DNA from: an uncultured Bacteroidota bacterium
GTDB lineage: Bacteria; Bacteroidota; Bacteroidia; Chitinophagales; Chitinophagaceae
NCBI GenBank assembly: GCA_902826165.1
Contig: CADEDV010000011.1
Span: forward strand, 40,562 to 104,561
Reading direction: 5' to 3'
Length of the DNA: 64,000 nucleotides
The translations under genes and the position numbers were made by a program. The number at the start of each line of letters is the position of its first letter. Positions within the stretch are counted from its first letter, which is position 1. A model generated the notes under the pieces. The model was not told the DNA's origin. It ran no database searches and saw only the letters and a program-made list of their open reading frames with translations. Below are positions 28,201 through 36,585 of this stretch, piece by piece.

Positions 28201-29598
28201 TCGGATGGGGATGGTTATTCGGATACGGTGGATGGGGATGTTGGCAATGATGGCACAGCAGAAAATGCAGCTTCTTCCTTACTCCGGACAAGTAGTGATG
28301 GTAATAATGATGGCAGGACTGACTCGTTTCCCTATAAGAATATCGATAAGGACAGTAAACCCAATCCTTATGATCTTGACAGTGATGGCGATGGCTTAAC
28401 AGATGTAAGAGAAGCACAGTTTACAGATGCAGATTTTAACGGTCGTATTGATGGTGCTTTGAATAACGACGGATGGAATAGCGGCATTGCGTCATCCGGT
28501 TCTTTATCATTACCCGATTCAGATGGCACGGGGAGGTATAACCCGTATGATATTGATGCAGATGATGATGGTATTCCTGATAATGTGGAAGGTATGTCAA
28601 CGCCAGGATATTTATTACCGGCCGGCCTTGATAGTGATAATGATGGTATTGATAATACCTATGATAATTTTGCGGGCTTTGGTGGTAACGGAGTTGCTCC
28701 GTATGATAATGATGGAGATACTGTACCTGATTATCTCGACCAGGATACAGACAACGACGGGGTAATAGATATAATAGAGGGGAATGATTTTAATTTTAAT
28801 GGATTTCCTGATGATAATGTATCCCTGACGGGTATAGATACCGATGATGACGGTCTTGATGACCGGTTTGATAATAACAACCTGAATGCCGAAGCAACAT
28901 CTGCATATATGGGTAATGGGGGCACCACTTCTGGTGATCCTACTCCCGGCTCGGTTACTACGGTGCAGCATACAGCCATTGCATCAGGTCTTGGCTGTCC
29001 TGTAGAAAGAGACTGGAGATGTATCTGGTATATCCTGAGCTGTGATATCATCAGCTTTAAAGCCGTTTTACAGGACCATCAGGTAGTGGCAGAATGGAAA
29101 ACATTTTGCAGGCAATCTGTTGATCACTTTGTAATAGAGCGAAGTACTGATGGTTCATTATTCAATGATGTTATAATGATACCTGGAAGAACGATAATCA
29201 ACGAAACCGAGTTGTATACTACGAATGATAATATTGCACTAATCCATGCAGATAAGATATATTACCGGCTGCGAACAATACTGACAAGTGGGAAAGTAAG
29301 TAAAAGTAGTATCATCGTTATTCAGCCGGGCAAGAGTAGTATTATAACTATGCAAATAGCTCCCAACCCTGTCAAAGATCGTGTACAGCTATTCGTCAGT
29401 AGTAATCAATCTTGTACAACCCGCATAAATATATTTGATGCCAGCGGTAAGAATATTTATCAACAAAGGGATAAGATTTTACCTGGCAGCACAACGATTC
29501 AGATAAGGCTGCCTGATGATTTTTCTAACGGCATATACTACCTTTCTTTAGATTGCGGTGGAAAATTACTGACCAGTAAATTTGTTGTACTTAAATAA
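25288..29598 (+). CDS. Giant T9SS-secreted protein with DUF11-like domain and calcium-binding repeats
   Basis: The 1436-residue protein has a signal peptide, an N-terminal module paralogous to that of the preceding phosphatase (about 85-250: FGSAWKYY...WPSGASELGYGDGDE...VERDDGYVVYVNGTEVARNN), and a large beta-rich region (about 255-530) with LFAGLYWGAS. A DUF11-type repeat (about 535-650; LPGEQLQYEITYQN...IIYDNIPVGTTY) and a region ending DTLDINVF follow. A long array of Asp-rich thrombospondin-3-like calcium repeats spans about 775-1198 (units such as DLDSDNDGIPD). A pre-sorting module and a T9SS type A domain (about 1360-1436; IAPNPVKDRVQLFV) end it. It is probably a calcium-stiffened surface adhesin, encoded in an operon with the phosphatase. 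Confidence 0.9.
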   Translation: MKTNNYIIILFAMSISCSTTGQVLRAFSPRYSNPSVRGNIVFISNNSITSSGVNTTEAPPGGTAVNNGNTGANINITGTTLIPFGSAWKYYSTGAAPAGAWAGPGYNDAAWPSGASELGYGDGDETTCIPSGGGGTLCTPTGNKYITSYFRKTINIPNASLYGTYQFNVERDDGYVVYVNGTEVARNNMPAGAVTYTTTASSAIEDAVISFSIANTFFVNGNNDIAVEMHQANATSSDLSFNLELTGADPAIFNSSSADLSLPSCTQVLFAGLYWGASQGTDGTNTSWIISETSVKFKIPGSVVFQDLTSTQTDYHNNTLVPGLPHTGYRCFIDITSLVNTLNPNGTYTVANLASPAGIVNASGGWTIVIVYADPATIVRNLTVFDGSAIMNGGDPPLYVPITGFLTPPSGPVSCELGAVVFDGDRVSTDEYSFKQNSNPLVGVYTSLTPNATANLNDMWNSTISYKGAVVTTRNPAHQNTLGYDADILVVPNALNAVLANSQNSASIRFSSPSENYMLQVATTSISQYTPSFNLSKTSLDVNGGSLLPGEQLQYEITYQNGGNDISTGTIIYDNIPVGTTYKPNSLLIGGIAKTDAAGDDEAEYDFVNNRVIFRIGTGANSTTGGEVSPAGSGTVGFDVYVANSCEVFTCNNTISNRAWISYAGKLSLINLADSSGVMTAGCNVPGPVTNTVAGTCFPLIDTILVNSCPSVTVLLPVIRYAGYRFYTAMPFTAGNEYNPAVPVSLTRHFYAFYDGPGSCDDTLDINVFIIACPDIDDDDDGIPDYVELDNPVALQDADTDGIPNWNDNTYPGFIDNNADGFNDNFDPGADSDADGTPNFYDTNFPGWVDSNSDGVNDTMDKDLDGIPNNLDLDSDNDGIPDVVESFGVDTNGDGRIDNYTETDNDGLSQNVDANNTGVAGSGLALGALDTDGDGIGNYLDLDSDNDGIPDVTEVYGTDADNNGRIDNYTDSDGDGYSDTVDGDVGNDGTAENAASSLLRTSSDGNNDGRTDSFPYKNIDKDSKPNPYDLDSDGDGLTDVREAQFTDADFNGRIDGALNNDGWNSGIASSGSLSLPDSDGTGRYNPYDIDADDDGIPDNVEGMSTPGYLLPAGLDSDNDGIDNTYDNFAGFGGNGVAPYDNDGDTVPDYLDQDTDNDGVIDIIEGNDFNFNGFPDDNVSLTGIDTDDDGLDDRFDNNNLNAEATSAYMGNGGTTSGDPTPGSVTTVQHTAIASGLGCPVERDWRCIWYILSCDIISFKAVLQDHQVVAEWKTFCRQSVDHFVIERSTDGSLFNDVIMIPGRTIINETELYTTNDNIALIHADKIYYRLRTILTSGKVSKSSIIVIQPGKSSIITMQIAPNPVKDRVQLFVSSNQSCTTRINIFDASGKNIYQQRDKILPGSTTIQIRLPDDFSNGIYYLSLDCGGKLLTSKFVVLK
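27610..28880 (+). repeat. Coding array of Asp-rich calcium-binding (TSP3-like) repeats
   Basis: Residues about 775-1198 of the gene at 25288 repeat Dx[DN]xDGIPD-type units with irregular spacers. A longer unit appears twice as DLDSDNDGIPD(V)VE/TE plus DNNGRIDNYTD-like text. The DNA is correspondingly GATGATGG-rich. This is protein-level repetition rather than a mobile repeat. Confidence 0.85.
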
Positions 29599-29622
29599 AT
29601 GGTAACGAATTTTCTTCAGGGA

Positions 29623-30327
29623 TCAAGTAGTGCATTGTTCGATGACGGAGAATAGTTTATCCCTGTAATTATCGCTTACCGGCAAGGTTTGATTTCCGAT
29701 AGTAACAGATTTCCTGGAGACCGTATTGATCTTCCGGATAGGCACTATATAAGAACGGTGTATCCGGGAGAATTCATTTTCGTCAAAAAGATCCTCAAAG
29801 TATTTCAGGTTATGAAGAATAAGTAAAGGGCTCGTAGCTGTTTTGAGATACAATTTTGTATAGTCTTTGTAACCTTCAAGGTAAAGGATATCGTCGTAGA
29901 AAAGTTTATGGAGTTTATGAGACACGTTGATGAAAAAGTAATCTCTTTTTACCACGCCTTTATTGTTCTTCAGTTCGGTGTATTCCTTTACCCGGTTACA
30001 GGCAGCAATGAATTTCTCAAACGATACAGGTTTAAGTAAATAATCGATTGCTTTAAGTTCAAACCCATCAATTGCAAACTCACTGTAGGCAGTTGTAAAA
30101 ATAACTTCCGGTTTATGTGCCAGGGAGCGAAAGAAATCAATACCCGAGATATCCGGCATTTTAATATCAAGGAACAGGAGATCCACCTGTTGAGATTCCA
30201 GCAGGGGTAAAGCCTGCAGGGGTTCTTCAAAACGGCCAGCAAGTTTTAAATAAGGGGTTTTGCGCACATGATCTTCCAGCAGCTGCAAAGCCAGTGGTTC
30301 ATCATCGATGAGTAAGCAGTTAATCAC
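29623..30327 (-). CDS. LytTR-family response regulator
   Basis: The 234-residue protein has a receiver domain (about 1-118; acidic pair D8/D9, phospho-acceptor D54 in LLFLDIKMPD, Lys in LLKPVSFEKF) and a LytTR DNA-binding domain (about 135-232; LYLEGYKDYTKLYL...RIHRSYIVPIRKI). It overlaps the sensor kinase gene by 8 nt, so the two are a cognate pair. LytTR regulators bind tandem 9-10-bp direct repeats; I could not pick such sites out with confidence. Likely targets are the divergent DUF4270/outer-membrane genes and its own operon. Confidence 0.94.
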   Translation of the reverse strand: MINCLLIDDEPLALQLLEDHVRKTPYLKLAGRFEEPLQALPLLESQQVDLLFLDIKMPDISGIDFFRSLAHKPEVIFTTAYSEFAIDGFELKAIDYLLKPVSFEKFIAACNRVKEYTELKNNKGVVKRDYFFINVSHKLHKLFYDDILYLEGYKDYTKLYLKTATSPLLILHNLKYFEDLFDENEFSRIHRSYIVPIRKINTVSRKSVTIGNQTLPVSDNYRDKLFSVIEQCTT

Positions 30328-31624
30328 TGTTTAAATTGATTTTGAGATTAACGATATGCAAGTGATCGTTGTGGATGATATCGAGCCAATATTTATCAGG
30401 ATACAATAAATCGAGCCTTCGTATAACATTCTTTAGTCCTAATCCACCGCCGGCAAAGCTATTTGTTTCAGTTACCGGGTTGCTGACCAGCAGTGTTAAT
30501 GTTTTTTCAAAAATCTGCAGCTGTATTTTGATAACAGAAGGATTCGTGTAGCTGATGCCGTGTTTAAAAGCATTTTCTACAAAAGTGATGAGAAGCAAAG
30601 GGGCAATCTGGTGGCCAGTTGCTTCACCTGTTACCTCATATTCAATTTTTACTTTCTGCGAAAGCCTTAGTTTTTGCAAATCAACATAGTTGCTGAGATA
30701 CTGAATATCTTTTGAAAGAGCTACTTTGTCCTCACCTGATTCATATAACACATATCGTAACAGATCGGATAATTTCAGGATGGAATGTTCCGTATGCTCT
30801 GATTTGGCATGTGCCTGCGAATAAATTCCATTAAGTGTGTTAAACAGGAAATGCGGGTTGATCTGAGATTTCAGAAAATTTACTTCTGCATTCAGGTTCG
30901 CATTTTCCAATATTTTTTTCTCATTCTGACTTTTGACAAATGAGTGAGCCAGCCGTATGAATCCCCCCATCAATAACAATAAAGCAAACGAGCTGATCGT
31001 GTTATTAAGGCTCATGGCCCAGATACCTTTAGGTATTCCAAGCAAACCGGGTTCCCGCATAGGAAATCCCGGCATTGCCCTGGCAATGCTATCATTTAAC
31101 AGAATACCCGAAGCATATGGCCGGGAGCCGTAGACTGAATCAATGCCAATCATTACATCATTGATGAACACCACTCTTCCATCACGGGTAACTGAGGTAA
31201 TTGAATTTTGTTTTTCTGCCGGAGGCAAAGGAGCCTGGAAGAATTGAATAGGTCCGCCCGGTCTGTCAAAATAGCTAAGCCTGACCGCAAGATGCTGGGA
31301 GAAATACAGTAGAAATGCAAGAATTACCAGGCTGCTATAACTGAAATATTTTTTCTTTTCAAAAAAGGAGGGGATCAGCCAGTAGTAATGCAGGTAAAAT
31401 AGGACGATCAATACCAGTTTGTCAACAACCTCACGGGTTATGAACCGGTTGTCATTTATTCTGACGGGATAAAGCATTACCGGGAGAAAGAAAAAAAAGC
31501 ACCAGCCGGTAATATGTATAAGTATGATCAGCAGGATATGTATCCAACTGCTGGCCTTTTTAAAGCCAAACAATGTAAACAAAAAGCTGCTAATGCTTTC
31601 CCTGCTCTGCATTTGCTGTATCAT
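30320..31624 (-). CDS. LytS-type sensor histidine kinase
   Basis: The 434-residue kinase has four predicted membrane helices (about 28-50, 70-90, 97-115, 205-225) with an extracytoplasmic loop of about 85 residues between helices 3 and 4. A short coiled segment leads to a His_kinase domain with INPHFLFNTLNGI (phospho-acceptor H258) and an HATPase_c region (VENAFKHG, GGGLGLKNV). The start at 31624 lies 35 nt inside the DUF4907 gene; the alternative ATG at 31612 also overlaps. The substantial external loop could contact a periplasmic partner such as the DUF4907 or kelch protein encoded in the same operon. Confidence 0.93.
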   Translation of the reverse strand: MIQQMQSRESISSFLFTLFGFKKASSWIHILLIILIHITGWCFFFFLPVMLYPVRINDNRFITREVVDKLVLIVLFYLHYYWLIPSFFEKKKYFSYSSLVILAFLLYFSQHLAVRLSYFDRPGGPIQFFQAPLPPAEKQNSITSVTRDGRVVFINDVMIGIDSVYGSRPYASGILLNDSIARAMPGFPMREPGLLGIPKGIWAMSLNNTISSFALLLLMGGFIRLAHSFVKSQNEKKILENANLNAEVNFLKSQINPHFLFNTLNGIYSQAHAKSEHTEHSILKLSDLLRYVLYESGEDKVALSKDIQYLSNYVDLQKLRLSQKVKIEYEVTGEATGHQIAPLLLITFVENAFKHGISYTNPSVIKIQLQIFEKTLTLLVSNPVTETNSFAGGGLGLKNVIRRLDLLYPDKYWLDIIHNDHLHIVNLKINLNSD

Positions 31625-31946
31625 TCATCGTGAATAACTTTTGAAGCTCAAAAGTAGTGACCGTTGGCGGCTCACCTCTTTCCATTTTGTTAATTATCAG
31701 TTGAGCTGTTTTTTCAGCCTGCTCCCTACGGAAAAATCCGTTTCTGCCACTAACAACAGGGATAGATTCCTGGTGAATGAATAACTTATCATCCACCAGG
31801 ATATCGTATCCCCAACCACTGACAGCCTTAAAAACCCTGCTGTCAAACCTGTGTTGCCTTTTCTCTTCTGTAAAGAGAAAAAGGATAATGACGGATAGGA
31901 TTACAGATACACCAAGTATAAGTATATGCTGATATTTAGTATTCAT
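31590..31946 (-). CDS. DUF4907-like membrane-anchored protein
   Basis: The 118-residue protein has one N-terminal membrane helix (about 8-25) and then an extracytoplasmic domain matching my recollection of DUF4907: GWGYDILVDDKLFIHQESIPVVSGRNGFFRREQAEKTAQLIINKM, continuing to a conserved PPTVT-ELQKLF end. Its start codon overlaps the stop of the kelch gene by 1 nt (TAATG), and its 3' end overlaps the kinase gene by 35 nt. This gives a tightly coupled four-gene operon. The family is essentially restricted to Bacteroidota and has no known function. Context points to a role between the surface kelch protein and the membrane kinase. Confidence 0.82.
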   Translation of the reverse strand: MNTKYQHILILGVSVILSVIILFLFTEEKRQHRFDSRVFKAVSGWGYDILVDDKLFIHQESIPVVSGRNGFFRREQAEKTAQLIINKMERGEPPTVTTFELQKLFTMNDTANAEQGKH

Positions 31947-32965
31947 TAATTATCATCATCATTTTGTTCTGCAGCAGGATCAAATTCGTACATATTGTCA
32001 AATGACAGGGAGCCACTGCGACCTGTTAACAGGAACCCACGGTTACTCAAAGTAAATGCAACAGCACCCACCCTTGCCGATCCTTCAAAAGCGGTTTTCT
32101 CTGTCCACAGGTCGGAGGGGGGATCATATTGCCAGGTAGTGGAAATATAAGAACTGTTTTCCCCTGAGCTAACAAACGCATAATCACCCATCACAAATGC
32201 CACCCCATTACTGCGTTGTATGGTATAGTCGTCGTCGAAGTCATCATCACTGACATTGGATATTTTTCTTTTCTCCGTCCAGGTATCAACAGCTGCATCA
32301 TATACCCACAGATCATTGATGGAATTACCATTGTTATTTCCGGAACAGATATAAGCTTTGTCATCAATTACGAAACTCATTGCAGCAGACCGCTTACTGC
32401 CTCCCAAACTTGCTTTTTGTGCCCATGTGTTAGTGGCAGGATCATATTGATAAAGATCTTTGAGATAGTTGCCGTCAAAGCCGCAGGAAATATAACCCTT
32501 GCTGCCGGCAGCAAAGCCTACTGCATCATAGCGGCCACTACCGGCAAAATCTGCTTTTTGTGTCCATGTGTTGGTGGAGGGGTCGTATTCCCAGAAATCA
32601 TTCAGCTTGCTAATGCCATCATAGCCGGTACCTACATACCCCTTTCCATTAATAGCAAAGCCAACAGCTGAATTCCGGGCTACACCGGGAAGATCGGCTT
32701 TCTGTGACCAGTATTGTCGGGCCAGGCTGAACTCCCAGCAATCTTTAAAACGGTCACGATCGGTAGTCCCGGTGGTAAGGTATACATAATCACCAATCGT
32801 AAATGTTACAGCTTCACTCCTGGCATTACCATCAAAGTCAGAACTTTTTTTCCAGTTCCCGATCAGGTCATCATCACTGTCGCCGGATGAATCACATCCC
32901 TGGGAAATAATTGCCGAAGAGAGAACCATGATACTGCCCAGCAGGTACGAGTATTTTTTTTGCAT
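31946..32965 (-). CDS. Kelch-repeat lipoprotein
   Basis: The 339-residue protein has a lipoprotein signal with Cys at residue 24 (IISQGCDSS), followed by an Asp/Ser-rich linker typical of surface export. Six kelch-type blades follow, each with the pattern R..AVGF...GYV..G-...-DFWEYDP.TNTWTQKA. The fold is a beta-propeller, commonly used for ligand or protein binding, and no galactose-oxidase copper site is evident. It is the first gene of the operon kelch-DUF4907-LytS-LytT and is divergent from the DUF4270 operon, so it may be the surface sensor of the system. Confidence 0.88.
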   Translation of the reverse strand: MQKKYSYLLGSIMVLSSAIISQGCDSSGDSDDDLIGNWKKSSDFDGNARSEAVTFTIGDYVYLTTGTTDRDRFKDCWEFSLARQYWSQKADLPGVARNSAVGFAINGKGYVGTGYDGISKLNDFWEYDPSTNTWTQKADFAGSGRYDAVGFAAGSKGYISCGFDGNYLKDLYQYDPATNTWAQKASLGGSKRSAAMSFVIDDKAYICSGNNNGNSINDLWVYDAAVDTWTEKRKISNVSDDDFDDDYTIQRSNGVAFVMGDYAFVSSGENSSYISTTWQYDPPSDLWTEKTAFEGSARVGAVAFTLSNRGFLLTGRSGSLSFDNMYEFDPAAEQNDDDN

Positions 32966-33221
32966 AACTGATTTTTGATAAAAGTAGCGGCAGCTGTATC
33001 AAACAGTATCCTAAAATAGACCAGCACCTATACTGAACCGATAAACAATGCGCTGAAATCTATTTTAATAAAAAAGCAGCTTAGCAAGGAAAACTATACC
33101 CGCTTTTAAGCTCATCCATGCAGAAGCTGAATTGGCCGATTTTAAAGACCGGTTAATATACTATAACAATTCAGCGGTGGTAAGCAGGAATAAATTGCGC
33201 CGGCTTATCAATATAATCTAT

Positions 33222-34550
33222 ATGCTATCAATTCAACACCGGAAATTATTACTGGTATTCTGTCTTTTTTCATTGCTTATTCTGTCCTGTACTAAAAAGG
33301 AGATAGAGTTTGGGGAAGAGCCGGAGAACAGCTACACAAAACTTGTTTATATTGATACGGTCGGGGTACAGCTCTCTACCCTTGTAACCGATTCTTTTGC
33401 AACTAATGGTATTACTTCTTTACTACTGGGAAAATATAAGGATCCCTATCTCGGTATCATCAGTACCAGCCCTTTTTTTCAACTGAACCCGGTATCGGAA
33501 TCTGTGGATATTCCTTCCACAGCAGTTTTTGATTCATTGATCTTCATTATACGGCTCAATAAATATTATTATGGAGATACCAGTCGTGTGCAAACTATCA
33601 CTGTACATGAGTTGGCTCAGTCAATCAGTTATTCCTATAACGATAAATTGTATAACAGCAGCTCCGTTGGTAAGAAGCCTGTACCTCTTGGAAGCAGGAC
33701 GTTGAAAATCAGCCCAGCTGCTACGGATTCTGTCATAATACGGTTGAGCGATGCCAACGGATTGGAATTATTTGAAAAGCTGAGACAAAGATCTGATGAC
33801 GTAACCAATGCAGATGACTTTCTCAATTATTTCAAGGGAATAAATCTTTCTGTAAGTGATAATGATACGACGGCCGTATATGGCCTGAGCGGATCTGTAT
33901 CCATGCTGATGCGGGTAGCCTATCACCATACCATACCGGCTATAGAAAAAAAGTATGTTGATTTTACAATGAATCCCAACAGCTATACATTCAACCAGGT
34001 ATTGGCTGACAGAACGGGTACAACCTTCCCTTCATCTGGTTCCGGGTTGCAGGAAATCAGTTCCACACAAACCGGTAATGTTGCTTTCACGCAATTTGGT
34101 ACAGGGCTCTTATTAAAAATGACTTTTCCCTCCCTGCGTGATATTATCCGGAATGACAATATCGTAAAGCTCCTGAAAGCTGAACTCATCATCCGGCCAG
34201 CCTACCTCAGTTTTGACCGTTACCGGTATAAACTTCCTTCCTCGTTATACCTTGCGCAGACCAACGGCTCCAACATTATCGGGGAAACCATATTGGATTC
34301 AACAGGTGCTAACCAGGTAATTGCTCCTTCCATTGATGCTATTTACGGTGAAAATTCTCATTACAGGTTCAATGTTACAGGCTATATCAATCAATTATTG
34401 GTGAATCCCGGCAGCGAAGATTATGGCTTCTTCCTGATGGAGGACAGGGGAAGTACTACAATGCAGGTGAACCGGACAGTGATTAACGATGCCAACAGAT
34501 CCAGTTATAAAACCCAGCTTCTTCTTTCTGTATTAGTCATTAATCAATAA
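33222..34550 (+). CDS. DUF4270-family surface lipoprotein
   Basis: The start is set at ATG 33222, which gives MLSIQHRKLLLVFCLFSLLILSC with the lipobox Cys at 23; an in-frame ATG at 33132 would add an unlikely 30 residues. The 442-residue product has the DUF4270 layout: an early T-LVTDSFATNGITSLLLGKYKDPYLGII segment, repeated beta-rich blocks and a conserved end (YRFNVTGYINQLL...YGFFLME). The family is Bacteroidota-specific and of unknown function, generally in the outer membrane. It leads a three-gene operon and is divergent from the kelch/kinase operon. Confidence 0.85.
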   Translation: MLSIQHRKLLLVFCLFSLLILSCTKKEIEFGEEPENSYTKLVYIDTVGVQLSTLVTDSFATNGITSLLLGKYKDPYLGIISTSPFFQLNPVSESVDIPSTAVFDSLIFIIRLNKYYYGDTSRVQTITVHELAQSISYSYNDKLYNSSSVGKKPVPLGSRTLKISPAATDSVIIRLSDANGLELFEKLRQRSDDVTNADDFLNYFKGINLSVSDNDTTAVYGLSGSVSMLMRVAYHHTIPAIEKKYVDFTMNPNSYTFNQVLADRTGTTFPSSGSGLQEISSTQTGNVAFTQFGTGLLLKMTFPSLRDIIRNDNIVKLLKAELIIRPAYLSFDRYRYKLPSSLYLAQTNGSNIIGETILDSTGANQVIAPSIDAIYGENSHYRFNVTGYINQLLVNPGSEDYGFFLMEDRGSTTMQVNRTVINDANRSSYKTQLLLSVLVINQ

Positions 34551-34553
34551 ACT

Positions 34554-35813
34554 ATGCAACAAGTTAATCCGGCTAAATTTCTTTTCCTGTTGCTGATACC
34601 GCTTTGCGGTTTGCAGGCAAGCACTCAGACTATGAATAGCCCTTATTCTGTTTACGGTATCGGCGATATTGATTTCAAGTCCTATAACCGCACCAGTGGC
34701 ATGGCAGGTACAGGGTTGGCCCTGAGTTCAAATAAGTATATCATTAATAACAATCCTGCATCCATTGCAGCACTGGAAAGAAGTTTTTTTATTGTAAATA
34801 TATCCACAACGGGTAAATCGGCTACTTACCAGGGCGATGCTATTACGGCTATCAATAATAAGAACCGGGATTTCTGGATCAAAGGAGTATCGCTGGCTGC
34901 TAAGATCAATAAGTCATGGGCCAGTAATATCGGTATCGGTCAGTTCAGTAATGTGAATTATAAATTTAACGGTGAACAGAGAATAGAAGGAACAACCCGG
35001 GTTTATACTACCGCTTATGAAGGTGATGGAGGACTGAATGAGTTTTACTGGAATAATGCTGTTGCATTGAATAAGCATTTTTCCGTTGGGATAAAGTCAT
35101 CTTTCATTACGGGTACTATTAACCAGTCAGAAACATTATATGAGCCTTCTTTACAAAGCACTATTGTAACAAAGCAACAGGATTACTTCAATAATTTTCG
35201 CTTTCAGTATGGAGTATTGTATACTGGTCAGCTTAGTAAGAAATGGGATATGTCACTGGGTGCCCGGTATTCCGGAACAACAAAATTAGCAGCAGAGCGG
35301 TCATTAACAGTGACACAGGATGATGAAGTGATTGTCGAAGATGAGTTTATTAAAAAAGAGCGTTTTTTTTTGCCGGCTACCTATGCTGGAGGTATAGCAT
35401 TTACTAAGAATAAGAAAACTACTTTTTCTGTCGATTATACCTATGAGGATTGGTCAGCACTTAATATCAGGGGAAATGGATGGAGATATAAAAGCGGCCA
35501 ACGATTATCTGCCGGTGTTGAATTCTCTAAACAGCTGCAATACTGGAATAAGCCGGAGGAGCAAAAATTTTATCAACTAGGTGCCGTCTTCAATAACTCC
35601 TACCTGCAGGTGAGGGGGGTGCCTGTTAAAGAGTACGGTATCACTGCCGGAATGGGAGGGAGGCTCGGTAATAGCTTGCTTTATTCATTCTCCGGGGAAT
35701 TTGGGGTGCGGGGCACCACCAGTTCAAACCTGATCAAAGAGAATTATTTCCAGTTTACTCTTTCACTTTCTTACCGGGATTTCTTGTTTAGTAAGGGACG
35801 AAAATATAATTAG
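34554..35813 (+). CDS. FadL/OmpP1-like outer-membrane barrel protein
   Basis: The 419-residue protein has a signal peptide ending near QASTQT and then the start typical of a Bacteroidota outer-membrane transport family (MNSPYSVYGIGDI...GMAGTGLALSSNKYIINNNPASIAAL). The NNPAS plus small-residue pattern is shared with FadL/PorV relatives. Alternating hydrophobic strands continue to the end, which finishes with an aromatic strand (YFQFTLSLSYRDFLF). It follows the DUF4270 gene by 3 nt. It could import a hydrophobic ligand or act as a barrel partner of the lipoprotein. Confidence 0.78.
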   Translation: MQQVNPAKFLFLLLIPLCGLQASTQTMNSPYSVYGIGDIDFKSYNRTSGMAGTGLALSSNKYIINNNPASIAALERSFFIVNISTTGKSATYQGDAITAINNKNRDFWIKGVSLAAKINKSWASNIGIGQFSNVNYKFNGEQRIEGTTRVYTTAYEGDGGLNEFYWNNAVALNKHFSVGIKSSFITGTINQSETLYEPSLQSTIVTKQQDYFNNFRFQYGVLYTGQLSKKWDMSLGARYSGTTKLAAERSLTVTQDDEVIVEDEFIKKERFFLPATYAGGIAFTKNKKTTFSVDYTYEDWSALNIRGNGWRYKSGQRLSAGVEFSKQLQYWNKPEEQKFYQLGAVFNNSYLQVRGVPVKEYGITAGMGGRLGNSLLYSFSGEFGVRGTTSSNLIKENYFQFTLSLSYRDFLFSKGRKYN

Positions 35814-35819
35814 TATCGT

Positions 35820-36584
35820 ATGAAACTAAAGAAGTTTTTACTTGTGCTGATATTACTGAATGGCAAAAACCAGTTACATGGCCAGGTGGATGAAAAATAC
35901 CATTCTGTTGTATTGGGAATGGAATCCCTGCGGGTCAAAGATGAGTCGGTTTTACCGGTTTCTGTAACAGGGACGGGGGGCAGTGTTAGTTACAGCTACA
36001 GGAAACAAACTGCAACCAGGAATTCTGTTTTTTCAATAGCGTGGGCGAAAGCTCTATTTTCTTCAGCTGATAGCAGGTTGCAGCTAAATAAATTTTCTAT
36101 AATGCTCTCGGATGGTTTTTTGATCAACAGAAAAGGAGCAGGCTTCTTTAAGGCGTATTTGGGATATAGCATTGATGCCAATCCTTCGTTCATAAAACTT
36201 CGAGATAAGCAATTCGAAAAGTTTAGCTGGAATTCGGTGAATTCTTTGAACATTTACCAGGCCTATACCTATAAATGCAAAGGGAGAAGTTTTTCTTTTT
36301 CTTTTCATATTCCCCTGATCGGTTTTTCGTCAAGGCCAGGTAAAAACACAAAATACCCCACTGACTTCAACGGGGTTTTGTATAACAGTTATAGCAACTT
36401 ATCGCTTACTTCATTGCATAACTATAAGGCAGTTAACCTGGATTTGAGTTATGAACACCGGATAAATGCTAAATGGAAATTTAAAGCCGGGTTGAATTAC
36501 AAGTATAGCGACCTGGAAACAACACTGCCTGTCCAAATGCAGTCGGCAGGTATACAGGCAGGCCTTTTAGTGCAAATAAATTAG
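35820..36584 (+). CDS. Outer-membrane beta-barrel-like protein, function unknown
   Basis: The 254-residue protein has a signal peptide (MKLKKFLLVLILLNGKNQLHGQ) and a mature part of alternating polar/hydrophobic strands with aromatic girdles, ending AGIQAGLLVQIN. It resembles a small 10-12-stranded barrel but matches no named family I recognise. It is the last gene of the DUF4270 operon (6 nt after the FadL-like gene) and converges on the GAF-domain gene with a 1-nt gap between stop codons. Confidence 0.7.
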   Translation: MKLKKFLLVLILLNGKNQLHGQVDEKYHSVVLGMESLRVKDESVLPVSVTGTGGSVSYSYRKQTATRNSVFSIAWAKALFSSADSRLQLNKFSIMLSDGFLINRKGAGFFKAYLGYSIDANPSFIKLRDKQFEKFSWNSVNSLNIYQAYTYKCKGRSFSFSFHIPLIGFSSRPGKNTKYPTDFNGVLYNSYSNLSLTSLHNYKAVNLDLSYEHRINAKWKFKAGLNYKYSDLETTLPVQMQSAGIQAGLLVQIN

Positions 36585-36585
36585 C

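Noticed and set aside
27890..28417. A 175-codon open frame on the minus strand inside the calcium-repeat region
   Set aside because: Its product is almost entirely His, Tyr, Pro and Leu, the direct antisense reading of Asp-rich GAT/GAC repeats; it is a compositional artefact.
27610..28880. Regular spaced repeats that could be mistaken for a CRISPR array
   Set aside because: The repeats vary in length and sequence, stay in frame and encode calcium-binding motifs; no cas genes are present.
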